A stretch of DNA of 50,443 nt from JAZRUY01 sp045598845 (lineage in GTDB: Bacteria; Verrucomicrobiota; Lentisphaeria; Victivallales; Victivallaceae). Shown one piece after another: positions 32,923-41,125 of this stretch; the stretch's first letter is position 1, and every line of letters starts with the position of its first letter. Made by a program: the position numbers and the translations under genes. The stretch spans positions 1 through 50,443 of the forward strand of contig JAZRUY010000095.1 of NCBI GenBank assembly GCA_045598845.1, given 5' to 3'. Below the pieces are notes generated by a model, which was given only the letters and a program-made list of their open reading frames with translations, did not search any database and was not told the origin of the DNA.

Positions 32923-34743
32923 TCACTCTTCCACCAAATTCACTACCGGCTCATTCAATGTCAACTGCATTTCAAAAAACATCACATTCAAAGCACTGGT
33001 TTCAGCGGTTCCGGTAACCAGTTTGACACCGTCTTCGTCATCGCTGAAATATTCCGTATTCTGAAGCAATTCACGGAAATGACGATCCAGCTGCAACTTA
33101 TCCAGGATCAGAGAATAGCCGATCAGCCGTATGCAGGTTATTTCAGGAACTGTCACCTGCAGTCTGGACGGCAAATAGGAATTCGGCAATTCGCCTGTTT
33201 TCCGCCGTTCAAGATTCAGCATTACGCAAGGCTTGCGCGTCCGCACGGTTTCTTCCCGCTGATCATCTCCGATACCTTCAAAAGCGACCAGCCACATTGA
33301 ATTCGGCATATTCTCCGCCACCGCATTCATGATATTCACCCAGCGGTTACGCGATTTTAATATTTCAACCGCATCATTGTAAACACTTTTCTGACTGTTC
33401 AATTTACTGTTCAGCGCATCCACCCGTTTCATCTGCTGGGAAACCGATGTAACCTTGCTTTGAGCGGCATTGACGCGGTCCTGCTCGAAACGGAGACGCA
33501 TTCTCACCCCGAAGGCAAAAATCAGAAGACATACCACCAGCAGTACCGCCGCGATGTAGAAAAACGGCTTTTTCCGGTCAAGTTCCCACTGGTTGCGGGT
33601 GGCATGGCATACCAGCGACACATTGACCGCGCAAGTGGTGACTTTACGCAAAGCCAGACCGATCAGCTCCTGAAACATCGGCGCAACCGCCTGCAATTGC
33701 TGCCGGTCTACCACATCACTGACCTGAATCAGTCCGAAAGTATTCAGATAAGCCACCGGCAGCCGCAGCTTTTCATGGAAAAAATCGGAAGTATACATCA
33801 TCGTGGAACTTCCGCCGGCGAGAAGAACGCGCTCAGGAGCGTTGCCGCCGTGCTGGCTGCGCCAGACATTCACGGACCGCATAATTTCGCCATGCAGACG
33901 AATCATCACGTTTCTGGCGATTTTGGCAATTGTGGCGCCGACCTCCGATTCCGGCTCCTCGTAGGCGCCGCCCAATGCGACAAAACAGTGTTTGCGTTTC
34001 AACTCCTCCGCTTCGGCGGTACTGATGCCGAATTCGCGCGCGACCTGCTGGGTAATAAGATCACCGGCGATAGGAATAGTACGGATAAAAACCCGTTTAT
34101 GGTCGGCGATCATCAGGTTGGTGCCGTCGCCGCCGATATTGATAACCAGAACGCATTCATCATCCTGGCACTGTATCGCTTTCGCGGCATTGAACATCGC
34201 CACCGGCGCCACATCCACCCACATGACTTTTTTGCCGCTGTCTTCCAATACATCGGTTATTTTAGTAACAAAGTCGTTTTTGACGGCGACAAACAGCGAT
34301 TCATATTCCTCGTGCTCCTCCGTATATTCACTGACGGTGCCGTCTTCAGCCGTTTCCTGTTTGGTCTCCTGCCACAAGTGCTGCACCAGCTGGTATCCCC
34401 ATACCACTTCTTTCATGGCATAAGGAACGATCTGCCGCGCCTCGTATTCAACAATGCGGTCGATCACCGACTGATTGCCGAGCAGCGGCGGCAACTGGCT
34501 CAAACGGCAAAACGCGCTCTGCCCGGAAATACTCACCCAGGTTTCGACAGCGGTAAAAGCGTTGTCGTTAAGCATGTTTTTATAAACACGCTCGAATTCG
34601 CCGATTTTGTCCTCCGCGTCCTGCTCCAGTTTCTGGACTGCGAATTTCGTCAGCACAATCGAATCGGCGGCATAGAGAAACTCCGCCATTTTCAAGCTGG
34701 CGCTACCGATATCAATCGCTAAAATGGTATTTTCTCTTGCCAT
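32923..34743 (-). CDS. PilM-PilN-like fusion (Amuc_1101 family)
   Basis: 606 residues. The first 385 are an actin-like PilM domain: AIDIGSASLKMAEF (8-21), INIGGDGTNLMI (near 210) and VLLAGGSSTM (near 322). A membrane helix then follows (about 395-417; FFYIAAVLLVVCLLIFAFGV), next a coiled coil and a periplasmic alpha/beta domain typical of PilN. In ordinary type IV pili PilM and PilN are separate proteins that bind each other; here they are one chain, as in the Akkermansia Amuc_1101 family. It heads the pilus-like genes behind secG (14-nt gap). The ATG has no good ribosome site, so it is likely coupled to secG translation. Confidence 0.85.
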   Translation of the reverse strand: MARENTILAIDIGSASLKMAEFLYAADSIVLTKFAVQKLEQDAEDKIGEFERVYKNMLNDNAFTAVETWVSISGQSAFCRLSQLPPLLGNQSVIDRIVEYEARQIVPYAMKEVVWGYQLVQHLWQETKQETAEDGTVSEYTEEHEEYESLFVAVKNDFVTKITDVLEDSGKKVMWVDVAPVAMFNAAKAIQCQDDECVLVINIGGDGTNLMIADHKRVFIRTIPIAGDLITQQVAREFGISTAEAEELKRKHCFVALGGAYEEPESEVGATIAKIARNVMIRLHGEIMRSVNVWRSQHGGNAPERVLLAGGSSTMMYTSDFFHEKLRLPVAYLNTFGLIQVSDVVDRQQLQAVAPMFQELIGLALRKVTTCAVNVSLVCHATRNQWELDRKKPFFYIAAVLLVVCLLIFAFGVRMRLRFEQDRVNAAQSKVTSVSQQMKRVDALNSKLNSQKSVYNDAVEILKSRNRWVNIMNAVAENMPNSMWLVAFEGIGDDQREETVRTRKPCVMLNLERRKTGELPNSYLPSRLQVTVPEITCIRLIGYSLILDKLQLDRHFRELLQNTEYFSDDEDGVKLVTGTAETSALNVMFFEMQLTLNEPVVNLVEE

Positions 34744-34756
34744 AAATACTTAAAAG

Positions 34757-35095
34757 TTATTTTCCGGACGCATCTTCCTGCTGCGGAACATTTTCATTCG
34801 CGGGCGCCTGTTCCTCCGCGATTACCATATTATCTATCTCGGACAAGCGGTTTCCGCTTTTTGACCAGCCGTGCCCGATAATCGCGGCCAGAAGCAGGGT
34901 CACAACAAAGAAAACGGCAGTGAGCACAACTGTGGCCCGGGTCAAATGGCTGCCGGCCTGAGCGCCGAACACCGATTCCCCGATACCGCCGAAAGCGGCA
35001 CCCATGCCGCCGGATTTAGACGGCTGAATAAGTATAATGCCGATCAGAAGGAAAGATATCACCACGACCAGTAAATATAAAAACCATGTCAGCAT
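34757..35095 (-). CDS. secG: Protein translocase subunit SecG
   Basis: 112 residues with the family's two membrane helices (about 3-22 and 55-75) joined by the conserved loop QPSKSGGMGAAFGG ... VFG. A hydrophilic acidic tail of about 35 residues follows, longer than in E. coli. SecG assists SecYEG-mediated export. GGAGG precedes the ATG. It lies between tpiA and the pilus-like genes; the tpiA-secG linkage is common in bacteria. Confidence 0.95.
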   Translation of the reverse strand: MLTWFLYLLVVVISFLLIGIILIQPSKSGGMGAAFGGIGESVFGAQAGSHLTRATVVLTAVFFVVTLLLAAIIGHGWSKSGNRLSEIDNMVIAEEQAPANENVPQQEDASGK

Positions 35096-35162
35096 ATAAA
35101 ACTCCTCCGCCGATCAGTCCGGCATTTCCGAAAATCCCAAAAACACGCTTAATATACCCCTG

Positions 35163-35927
35163 TCAACGTCCGGCCGCATTGCTGATCAAAGCGGAAAAAC
35201 TTTCCGCCTTGAGCGCGGCGCCGCCGATAAGTCCCCCGTCGATATCCTTTTGAGCCACCAGTTCGGCGGCGTTTTCCGGTTTCATGCTGCCGCCGTACTG
35301 AATACGGACCTTGTCGGCGACATCCTGACCGAAAATTCCGGCTATTTCAGCGCGGATAAAGGCATGCGTCGCCTCCGCCACCTCAGGAGTCGCCGTTTTT
35401 CCGGTACCGATCGCCCAGACCGGCTCATAGGCGACAACGACTTTCGCCATCTCGTCAGGAGTCAAACCGGCGAAACCTCCCGAAATCTGAGCGGACAAAA
35501 CCGCCTCGGTCCGGCCGCCTTCGCGATCGGCAAGCATTTCACCCACGCACACGATCGGAATAAGCCCGGCGTTCAGCGCGGCGCGGAGACGCTGGTTGAC
35601 CGTTGCGTCCGTCTCGCCGAAAAACTGCCGCCGCTCGCTGTGCCCGATAATCACATAATCCACTCCGGCTTCCTTGAGCATCGCCGCGGATATTTCACCG
35701 GTAAAAGCGCCGTGATCAGCCCAATGAACATTCTGGGCTCCGACTTTAATATTGCTTCCTTTCGCCGCTTCAACCGCCGCGGAAACAGAAGTGAACGGCG
35801 GGCAAACCACAATATCGGCTTCCGTGATTCCGGCGACCAGCGGCTTGAGCGCTTCCACCAGCGCTTTGCCCTCGGAAGCGGTTTTGTTCATTTTCCAATT
35901 GCCGGCGATAATCACTTTTCTGCTCAT
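35163..35927 (-). CDS. tpiA: Triosephosphate isomerase
   Basis: 254 residues of the TIM barrel. Motifs: GNWKMN (8-13), catalytic H in IIGHSERR (about 94-101), catalytic E in VAYEPVWAIGTGK (about 163-176) and GGSMKPENA and GGLIGGAALK phosphate-binding loops at the C-terminus. It interconverts DHAP and glyceraldehyde-3-phosphate in glycolysis. CGGAGT lies 6 nt before the ATG. It is first in the line tpiA-secG-pilus genes. The 217 bp upstream contain two small hairpins but no consensus promoter that I would call. Confidence 0.96.
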   Translation of the reverse strand: MSRKVIIAGNWKMNKTASEGKALVEALKPLVAGITEADIVVCPPFTSVSAAVEAAKGSNIKVGAQNVHWADHGAFTGEISAAMLKEAGVDYVIIGHSERRQFFGETDATVNQRLRAALNAGLIPIVCVGEMLADREGGRTEAVLSAQISGGFAGLTPDEMAKVVVAYEPVWAIGTGKTATPEVAEATHAFIRAEIAGIFGQDVADKVRIQYGGSMKPENAAELVAQKDIDGGLIGGAALKAESFSALISNAAGR

Positions 35928-36144
35928 TACTGCACTCCGTTAAATTTATTCAAGCTCATTTGAGAATACCGTCTGGATGGCGTTTTCCGCCAAAAACCAA
36001 CACACTTGTCAATAAAGGTAACACGGCAAGATTTATTTTTCAACAACCGCGACCCGGTTATTTTTGTAAATATCTCAACCGTTGCGAATTTAATCCGCCG
36101 TCTGTCCGTTTTCCCGGAAATACTGCCGTCAAGCGCGGAAACGG

Positions 36145-36582
36145 TTATTTTTCCTCGTCGGATATCAGCAGTCCGGACACTGTCACCTGCCTTCGCCAGA
36201 TCAGCCAGAGCGAAAAAAATCCGGTGTTATCCTCCTCGTATTCGATATCGGCAAGCCTGAAATCATTCTCGGAAGCGTATTTTTCCAGCATAGCCCGGAC
36301 AATGCCGACGGAAACATTATCGCCGAACGCGCGGTATGCCCGCTTGTTCGGCCATTTCGGCTGACCGCTGAAAAGCGGGAGGTACGGGCAGTTGAAAAGA
36401 TACAATCCCCAGTTGCGCGCCTCCGCCCGTCCGGCAACCGGCTCGCCGCCGCTGCTGACCGCCCCGTCGGACAATTTTACATACCTGACGCTGGAAGTAT
36501 TTCTGCACCCGGCGGCCGTCAGCGCCGCCGCGGTTACCGCAACCGCAAGCAGCGCTCCGGACATTCTATTCTGTTTTTTCAT
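36145..36582 (-). CDS. Small lipoprotein, hypothetical
   Basis: 145 residues with a lipoprotein signal: basic start, hydrophobic stretch and lipobox LTAAGC (Cys at about 26). The mature part has aromatic pairs (WGLYLFNCPYLPLFSG), a helix containing AMLEKYASENDF, and a short C-terminal strand region (SLWLIWRRQVTVSGLL). It should be attached to the outer or inner membrane facing the periplasm. It lies 26 nt after holB, so it is probably the third gene of a tmk-holB operon. I recognise no family by name. Confidence 0.75.
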   Translation of the reverse strand: MKKQNRMSGALLAVAVTAAALTAAGCRNTSSVRYVKLSDGAVSSGGEPVAGRAEARNWGLYLFNCPYLPLFSGQPKWPNKRAYRAFGDNVSVGIVRAMLEKYASENDFRLADIEYEEDNTGFFSLWLIWRRQVTVSGLLISDEEK

Positions 36583-36608
36583 AAAACGCTATCCCGCTCC
36601 TTCCGTTT

Positions 36609-37685
36609 TTACAGTTTGCCCTTGTCCCGTCCGGCGAAGGCGGCATTATAGCAGAAAGCGCGCAGAGCCAGCTCCTCGCTGACCTGAAACCGCAGTGCGG
36701 CGAGCAGCTCCTCCGCCTCGCGCAGTATGCCGGCGGCGCGCTGCCGGTCTGGAACCGAAGGGCGGCCGGACGGAAAAAGCTCCGGATTCGCCAGATCGCC
36801 GAATTCGACTCCGCAGGAAAGCTGAAACAGTTCCGCCGCGAAAGTATGAACGGCGGAAAGGAACTCGTTTCGGCGCAGCGCATACGCGCCGTAACAGGCA
36901 TCGGCGACCTGCTGTTCCGCTTTTTTAATCAGGACCGGATCTTCCGACCTGGCGGCGTTTTCCAGATGCCGGCTCCATTTTGCCCTGACTTCCGCCTCGG
37001 CTTCCGCGTTAAGCGATCCGGCTACCGCGCAGATGCTGTCCGCTGCGAGCGACACCTGCCGCACATCTCCGTCCGGAGCCGAAACGATCGTGTTCAAAGC
37101 CGCGGCAAGTTCATCGAAACCTGAAAATGAGAATTTTATCCCGCCGCCGCCGATCCAGACCATCCGGCAACGGCTGCGTATAGTCGGCAGCAGCGATGCC
37201 GGCTTACCTGTGGAAAGCACCAGTACGCTTTCCCGCGGCGGTTCTTCCAGAGTTTTCAGCAAAGCGTTCTGCGCCGCGTCGTTCATGCACTCGGCATCGG
37301 TAATTATACCCACTTTGCTTCTCCCCGGTCCTCCTCTGGTCAAATGGAAACAATTTTCAAACCAGCGCACCGTGTTGGGATCCGGCTCGCCGTCGCCGTC
37401 CCCCACCTTGATCTGGCACCGCTTGCCCTGCGGGGAAAGGATGTATAACTCCGGATAACTTTCCGACTCGATTTCCCGGCATACCCGGCAAACTCCGCAC
37501 GGCATCCCGTTCACCGGCTCCGGACAGGCGGCGAACTGCGCGATAAGCCCGGCGGCCTCTCTCCGCATCTCCGCGGAGTCCGAACTGACCAGATAACTGT
37601 GCCCGAACCGGCCGGAAAGCAAAGAATTGCGCAGATATTCCACGGTTGAAGGGCAGGAATGGCGGCATTTTTCAGCGAGCGTCAT
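36609..37685 (-). CDS. holB: DNA polymerase III delta' subunit
   Basis: 358 residues from ATG 37683-37685, which overlaps the tmk stop by 14 bp with AGGAG upstream; a longer frame to 37739 lies inside tmk and is rejected. Clamp-loader landmarks: GHSYLVSSD near the start, a zinc module (CGVCRVCRE, with an earlier Cys before it), IITDAECMNDAAQNALLKTLEEPP and LPTIRSRC. The ATPase P-loop is degenerate, as is usual for delta'. It helps load the beta clamp. Tmk-HolB pairing is widespread in bacteria. Confidence 0.9.
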   Translation of the reverse strand: MTLAEKCRHSCPSTVEYLRNSLLSGRFGHSYLVSSDSAEMRREAAGLIAQFAACPEPVNGMPCGVCRVCREIESESYPELYILSPQGKRCQIKVGDGDGEPDPNTVRWFENCFHLTRGGPGRSKVGIITDAECMNDAAQNALLKTLEEPPRESVLVLSTGKPASLLPTIRSRCRMVWIGGGGIKFSFSGFDELAAALNTIVSAPDGDVRQVSLAADSICAVAGSLNAEAEAEVRAKWSRHLENAARSEDPVLIKKAEQQVADACYGAYALRRNEFLSAVHTFAAELFQLSCGVEFGDLANPELFPSGRPSVPDRQRAAGILREAEELLAALRFQVSEELALRAFCYNAAFAGRDKGKL

Positions 37686-38322
37686 CAAAAATTCTCCTGA
37701 TTTCCGCCGCCACATCATCCGCTTCGCGGGAAGCGTCAATCAGTTTTATTCTGTCCGGCTCCGCTTCCGCGAGCCGCCGGAATTCAGCATAAACCCGACG
37801 GTGAAAATCCATTTTTTCCATTTCGAAACGGTCATATTCTCCGGCAGTGGCCTCCCGGTGCGCGGTTCTGACCGCTCCGAGTTCCGGCTCTAAATCAAGA
37901 AAAAAAGTCAGATCCGGAGTCCGTCCGGCGGAGGCGAGCCGGTTCAGCGACGAGATTACCTCCGCCCCGATTCCCCGCCCCGCCCCCTGATAAGCGGAAG
38001 TGGAATCGTAAAACCGGTCGCACAGAACACATGCCCCGGAATCCAGCGCCGGAAGTATCACCCGGCGCATATGCTGCGCTCTGGCGGCTTCGATAATCAG
38101 AAGTTCGGTTTCCGGAAAAACCGGCTCTCCGCCTGAATCGCCTTTGACCAGCAGACGCAGCTTTTCGGCCAGCGGGGTGCCGCCCGGTTCCCGGGTGCAG
38201 ACCGCCCGGCCGCCGCCTGATATGATATATTCGGCCAGTTTCTTGATTTGGGTTGACTTCCCGGCGCCTTCCGCCCCTTCAAAAGTCACAAAAAAACCGT
38301 TTTCTTTCCCAGTTCCGCCCAT
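37672..38322 (-). CDS. tmk: Thymidylate kinase
   Basis: 216 residues. P-loop FEGAEGAGKST (about 14-24), the TREPGGTPLAE motif (about 43-53), DRFYDST (about 99-105) and a lid region with a basic residue (YDRFEMEKMDFHRRV). It phosphorylates dTMP to dTDP. The gene diverges from the purine gene at 38472 and is followed by overlapping holB. The length is normal. Confidence 0.95.
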   Translation of the reverse strand: MGGTGKENGFFVTFEGAEGAGKSTQIKKLAEYIISGGGRAVCTREPGGTPLAEKLRLLVKGDSGGEPVFPETELLIIEAARAQHMRRVILPALDSGACVLCDRFYDSTSAYQGAGRGIGAEVISSLNRLASAGRTPDLTFFLDLEPELGAVRTAHREATAGEYDRFEMEKMDFHRRVYAEFRRLAEAEPDRIKLIDASREADDVAAEIRRIFDDAR

Positions 38323-38370
38323 ATACGCGCCCTTCGGATATTCACGCCGCCGGAATAAAAATACTTCCGT

Positions 38371-38399
38371 TTGCCGTAAACTTCAAACCGTGTTATATT
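38371..38399 (+). promoter_or_regulatory. Sigma-70 promoter of the AICAR transformylase gene
   Basis: TTGCCG (38371-38376), a 17-nt spacer and TATATT (38394-38399). The transcript would carry a leader of about 65 nt before ATG 38472. It is in the divergent gap with tmk. Confidence 0.65.
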
Positions 38400-38471
38400 T
38401 TACCATAATATTAAGATACAACCGGCCGCCGCGGGAACGTTCCCCGGAAGCCAAACGGAGTTACTGATATT

Positions 38472-39590
38472 ATGGAAAAAAAGCTTACCCGCGACACTTA
38501 TCTGTCTAAAAACATCGGGGACTTTCCGGCCGAAATGACCATAAACGGTCAGAAGTACCTTAAAGTCGATGATTTGAGATACGGCACCAATCCGCATCAG
38601 GCCGCCTGCTATTACAAACCGGAAAATGTGCCGTGCGCCATCGGGGATATGGAAATTCTGAAAAACGGTAAAAACGGTCTTTCCCAGACCAATCTGGAGG
38701 ACATATCCTACGCGCTGAACATCGTCAAGTTCTTTGATGTGTGCGCCTGCGCGGTGATGAAGCATGTAAATCCGTCCGGCGCGGCGGCGGCCTGTCCGGG
38801 CGACGATGTGCGCACCGTCTATATGAAAGCGCGCGACGCCGACAGCCGGGCCGCTTTCGGAAGCACGGTCGCTTTCAATACCGCGGTGGACAAGGCGGCC
38901 GCCGCCGAGATTATGAGCACTTTCGTCGAATGCGTGGTGGCTCCGGCTTATGACGACGGAGTGCTGGATATATTTCAGGATACCGAAAAATACAAACTGA
39001 ACCGGCACATCCGGATTATCCGGTGCGGGGACATCGGCACCCTGCCGCGTTACAGCGGGGAGGACGCTCTCCTGCACCGCACCGTGAAAGTTCTGGCCGA
39101 CGGTTCCCTGGTTGTCGCTCAGCCGCTGACCACTTCTCTGACCGGAATCGGCGTTCTCAAGCCGGCGGAGGCGGAAAACGCCCGCTGCGGCAGACAGCAG
39201 TCGGAATTCCGCGCCGGCCAGCAGCGGCTCCGCGACCTCATGACCGCCTGGTACATCAACATGAGCGTGCGTTCCAACGGAGTGGTTATCGTCAAAGACG
39301 GCCAGACGCTCTCCGTCGGAACCGGCGAACAGGACCGGGTCGGCGCCATTGAGCAGGCGATAGCCAAATTCGGGCAGAAATACACCGGCGCCGGAACTCT
39401 GGACGGCTCGGTCATGGCCAGCGACGGATTTTTCCCGTTTGAGGACGGGGTGGAAACCGCGGCGGCGGCGGGAATAAAAGCGATTATCGCTCCGGCCGGT
39501 TCGCTGCGCGACGCCGATGTGATCAAACGGGCCAATGAACTCGGGGTGGCGCTTTACTATGCCCCCGAGCGGATTTTCTCGCATCACTGA
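38472..39590 (+). CDS. Stand-alone AICAR transformylase (PurH C-terminal type)
   Basis: 372 residues. The motifs are those of the AICAR formyltransferase half of PurH: RYGTNPHQ (about 36-43), KHVNPSGAA (near 97), SRAAFGSTVAFN (near 124) and MASDGFFPFEDG (near 316). It formylates AICAR with 10-formyl-THF in purine synthesis. The methylglyoxal-synthase-like IMP cyclohydrolase domain that normally forms the N-terminus of PurH is absent and no sequence for it lies upstream. A separate cyclohydrolase must exist elsewhere (a second PurH piece or PurO). GGAG lies 11 nt before the ATG. Confidence 0.9.
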   Translation: MEKKLTRDTYLSKNIGDFPAEMTINGQKYLKVDDLRYGTNPHQAACYYKPENVPCAIGDMEILKNGKNGLSQTNLEDISYALNIVKFFDVCACAVMKHVNPSGAAAACPGDDVRTVYMKARDADSRAAFGSTVAFNTAVDKAAAAEIMSTFVECVVAPAYDDGVLDIFQDTEKYKLNRHIRIIRCGDIGTLPRYSGEDALLHRTVKVLADGSLVVAQPLTTSLTGIGVLKPAEAENARCGRQQSEFRAGQQRLRDLMTAWYINMSVRSNGVVIVKDGQTLSVGTGEQDRVGAIEQAIAKFGQKYTGAGTLDGSVMASDGFFPFEDGVETAAAAGIKAIIAPAGSLRDADVIKRANELGVALYYAPERIFSHH

Positions 39591-39667
39591 TACCCGGGGA
39601 TACGGCATAACGGCATATTTTTTAATTTTAAATACCGGCGGATAAAAACCGGAAGGAAGGGCGAACC

Positions 39668-40315
39668 ATGGCAAATCAACCGATCAATCAGAAAAAACTG
39701 AACAGCGAAATCAGCCATGCGGTGATGGATGACGGCGAACGGATAGAATATCTTTTCGCCTCAAACTGGAAAAAAATCACTGCGGCGGCGATAGCGGTGG
39801 TGATAATCGCGACCGCCGTGATATGGGCGGTGGCGGGACGCGGGCGCAGAATCGCCGCCGGAGCCAATGCGCTCGCCGATGCGAAAACCGCGGAAGAGCT
39901 TGCCGCCGCGCTGAAAAACAATCCCGGGCATGAAAATGCCGGTTACACCAGATTCCGGCTGGGGAAACAGTATCTGGAAGACGGCAGATACACCGAAGCG
40001 GCGGCCGAATTCGCGGCGGTGCGCGGCCGGGCCGGCGGAATTCTGCTTGAACTCGCCTCTCTGAATGAAGGTTATGCGCTGGAGCTGGCCGGAGAAAAAG
40101 ACAAGGCGGCCGGAATTTTCGACAGTTGCGGTCAGAACAGCGTATTCTCGGCCGCCTCCCGGGCGGAAGCGGACTATGCCGCCGTGCGGCTTTATCTGGA
40201 TCTGGGTGAAAAGGAACGCGCCGGCGCCGCCGGCAAGCGGGCTGCGGCGGAAACCTCTCCGGCGGCCGCGGAATGGGCGGGATTGGCCGCTCAACTGCTG
40301 GCTGCCGCCGAATAG
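39668..40315 (+). CDS. YfgM/TPR-like membrane-anchored protein
   Basis: 215 residues. A polar N-terminus of about 35 residues is followed by a membrane helix (about 37-58; ITAAAIAVVIIATAVIWAV) and an Ala-rich helical domain with TPR character (LGKQYLEDGRYTEAAAEFAAV, about 97-117). The layout is that of YfgM and similar ancillary proteins of the Sec translocon: cytoplasmic head, one helix, periplasmic TPRs. GGAAGG lies upstream of the ATG. It precedes the methyltransferase gene by 9 nt. Confidence 0.75.
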   Translation: MANQPINQKKLNSEISHAVMDDGERIEYLFASNWKKITAAAIAVVIIATAVIWAVAGRGRRIAAGANALADAKTAEELAAALKNNPGHENAGYTRFRLGKQYLEDGRYTEAAAEFAAVRGRAGGILLELASLNEGYALELAGEKDKAAGIFDSCGQNSVFSAASRAEADYAAVRLYLDLGEKERAGAAGKRAAAETSPAAAEWAGLAAQLLAAAE

Positions 40316-40324
40316 AGCAACGGA

Positions 40325-41089
40325 ATGCCGGCCGGCAAAAAAACAATTTCGCTGGTAAAATCTCTGCACACCCGCAAGGGACGGCAGAAAAGCGGTTTAT
40401 GTATCTGCGAAGGAGCGCGGGCGGTGGGCGAACTGCTGCGTTCCGCCCCGGAACTGGTGAGGATGGTTTTCGCGGCTGACGACGCCGCGGTTTTTCCTTT
40501 GCCGCCGGGATGCGAAGCCGTAAAATGCGGTCCGGGTGAACTGGCGGAACTTTCCGGCACGGTGACTCCGCAGGGAATCATCGCCGTCGCGGCGGTTCCG
40601 GAGCCGCCGGAAGGGCGGCCGCGCGACCGGTTTCTGCTGGCTTTGGACCGTATCGGCGATCCGGGCAATTTCGGAACGATCTGCCGGACCGCCAGGGCGG
40701 TGGGGCTGACTGAGATCTGGTACACCGCCGGCACGGTCGACCCGTTCGGCGACAAGGCGGTACGCAGCGCCATGGGTGCGCAGTTCGCACTGGGGATGCG
40801 CCGTTTTCAGGATTTGGAAGCGCTGCGGAACGCGGCGGCGGAATTCGGATACGGCAATTTTATCATCACCGATCCGCACGGCGGGGAAAGCTGCTTTGAC
40901 GCTCCGGATTTATTCGACCGCTCGGTGCTGGTTACCGGCGGGGAACCGAACGGCGCGACGATGCTGGAAAACGCGAGACACATAAATATACCGATGCCCG
41001 GCGGTTATGAATCGCTTAACGCCGCCCAGGCCGCCACGGTGATTTTATTTGAATATGTGCGCCGGAGCATAACGGAAGGGAACGGGTAG
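40325..41089 (+). CDS. SpoU/TrmH family RNA methyltransferase
   Basis: 254 residues. N-terminal substrate-binding domain (1-90, with KGRQKSGLCICEGARAV near 18-34), then a knotted SPOUT domain: LALDRIGDPGNFGTICRTA (about 108-126), LVTGGEPNGATM (about 200-211) and IPMPGGYESLNAAQAATVILFE (about 220-241). These are motifs 1-3 of the TrmH group, which 2'-O-methylates ribose in rRNA or tRNA. The target cannot be read from sequence. A terminator hairpin overlaps its stop codon. Confidence 0.9.
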   Translation: MPAGKKTISLVKSLHTRKGRQKSGLCICEGARAVGELLRSAPELVRMVFAADDAAVFPLPPGCEAVKCGPGELAELSGTVTPQGIIAVAAVPEPPEGRPRDRFLLALDRIGDPGNFGTICRTARAVGLTEIWYTAGTVDPFGDKAVRSAMGAQFALGMRRFQDLEALRNAAAEFGYGNFIITDPHGGESCFDAPDLFDRSVLVTGGEPNGATMLENARHINIPMPGGYESLNAAQAATVILFEYVRRSITEGNG

Positions 41090-41101
41090 AAGCCCGTTTT
41101 T
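41081..41101 (+). terminator. Small terminator overlapping the methyltransferase stop
   Basis: A 6-bp stem (41081-41086 with 41093-41098) encloses the TAG stop and is followed by a short T run to 41100. It is weak, and read-through into the transferase gene 36 nt on is likely. Confidence 0.45.
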
Positions 41102-41125
41102 CATAAACCAGAACACGGAACGGAT

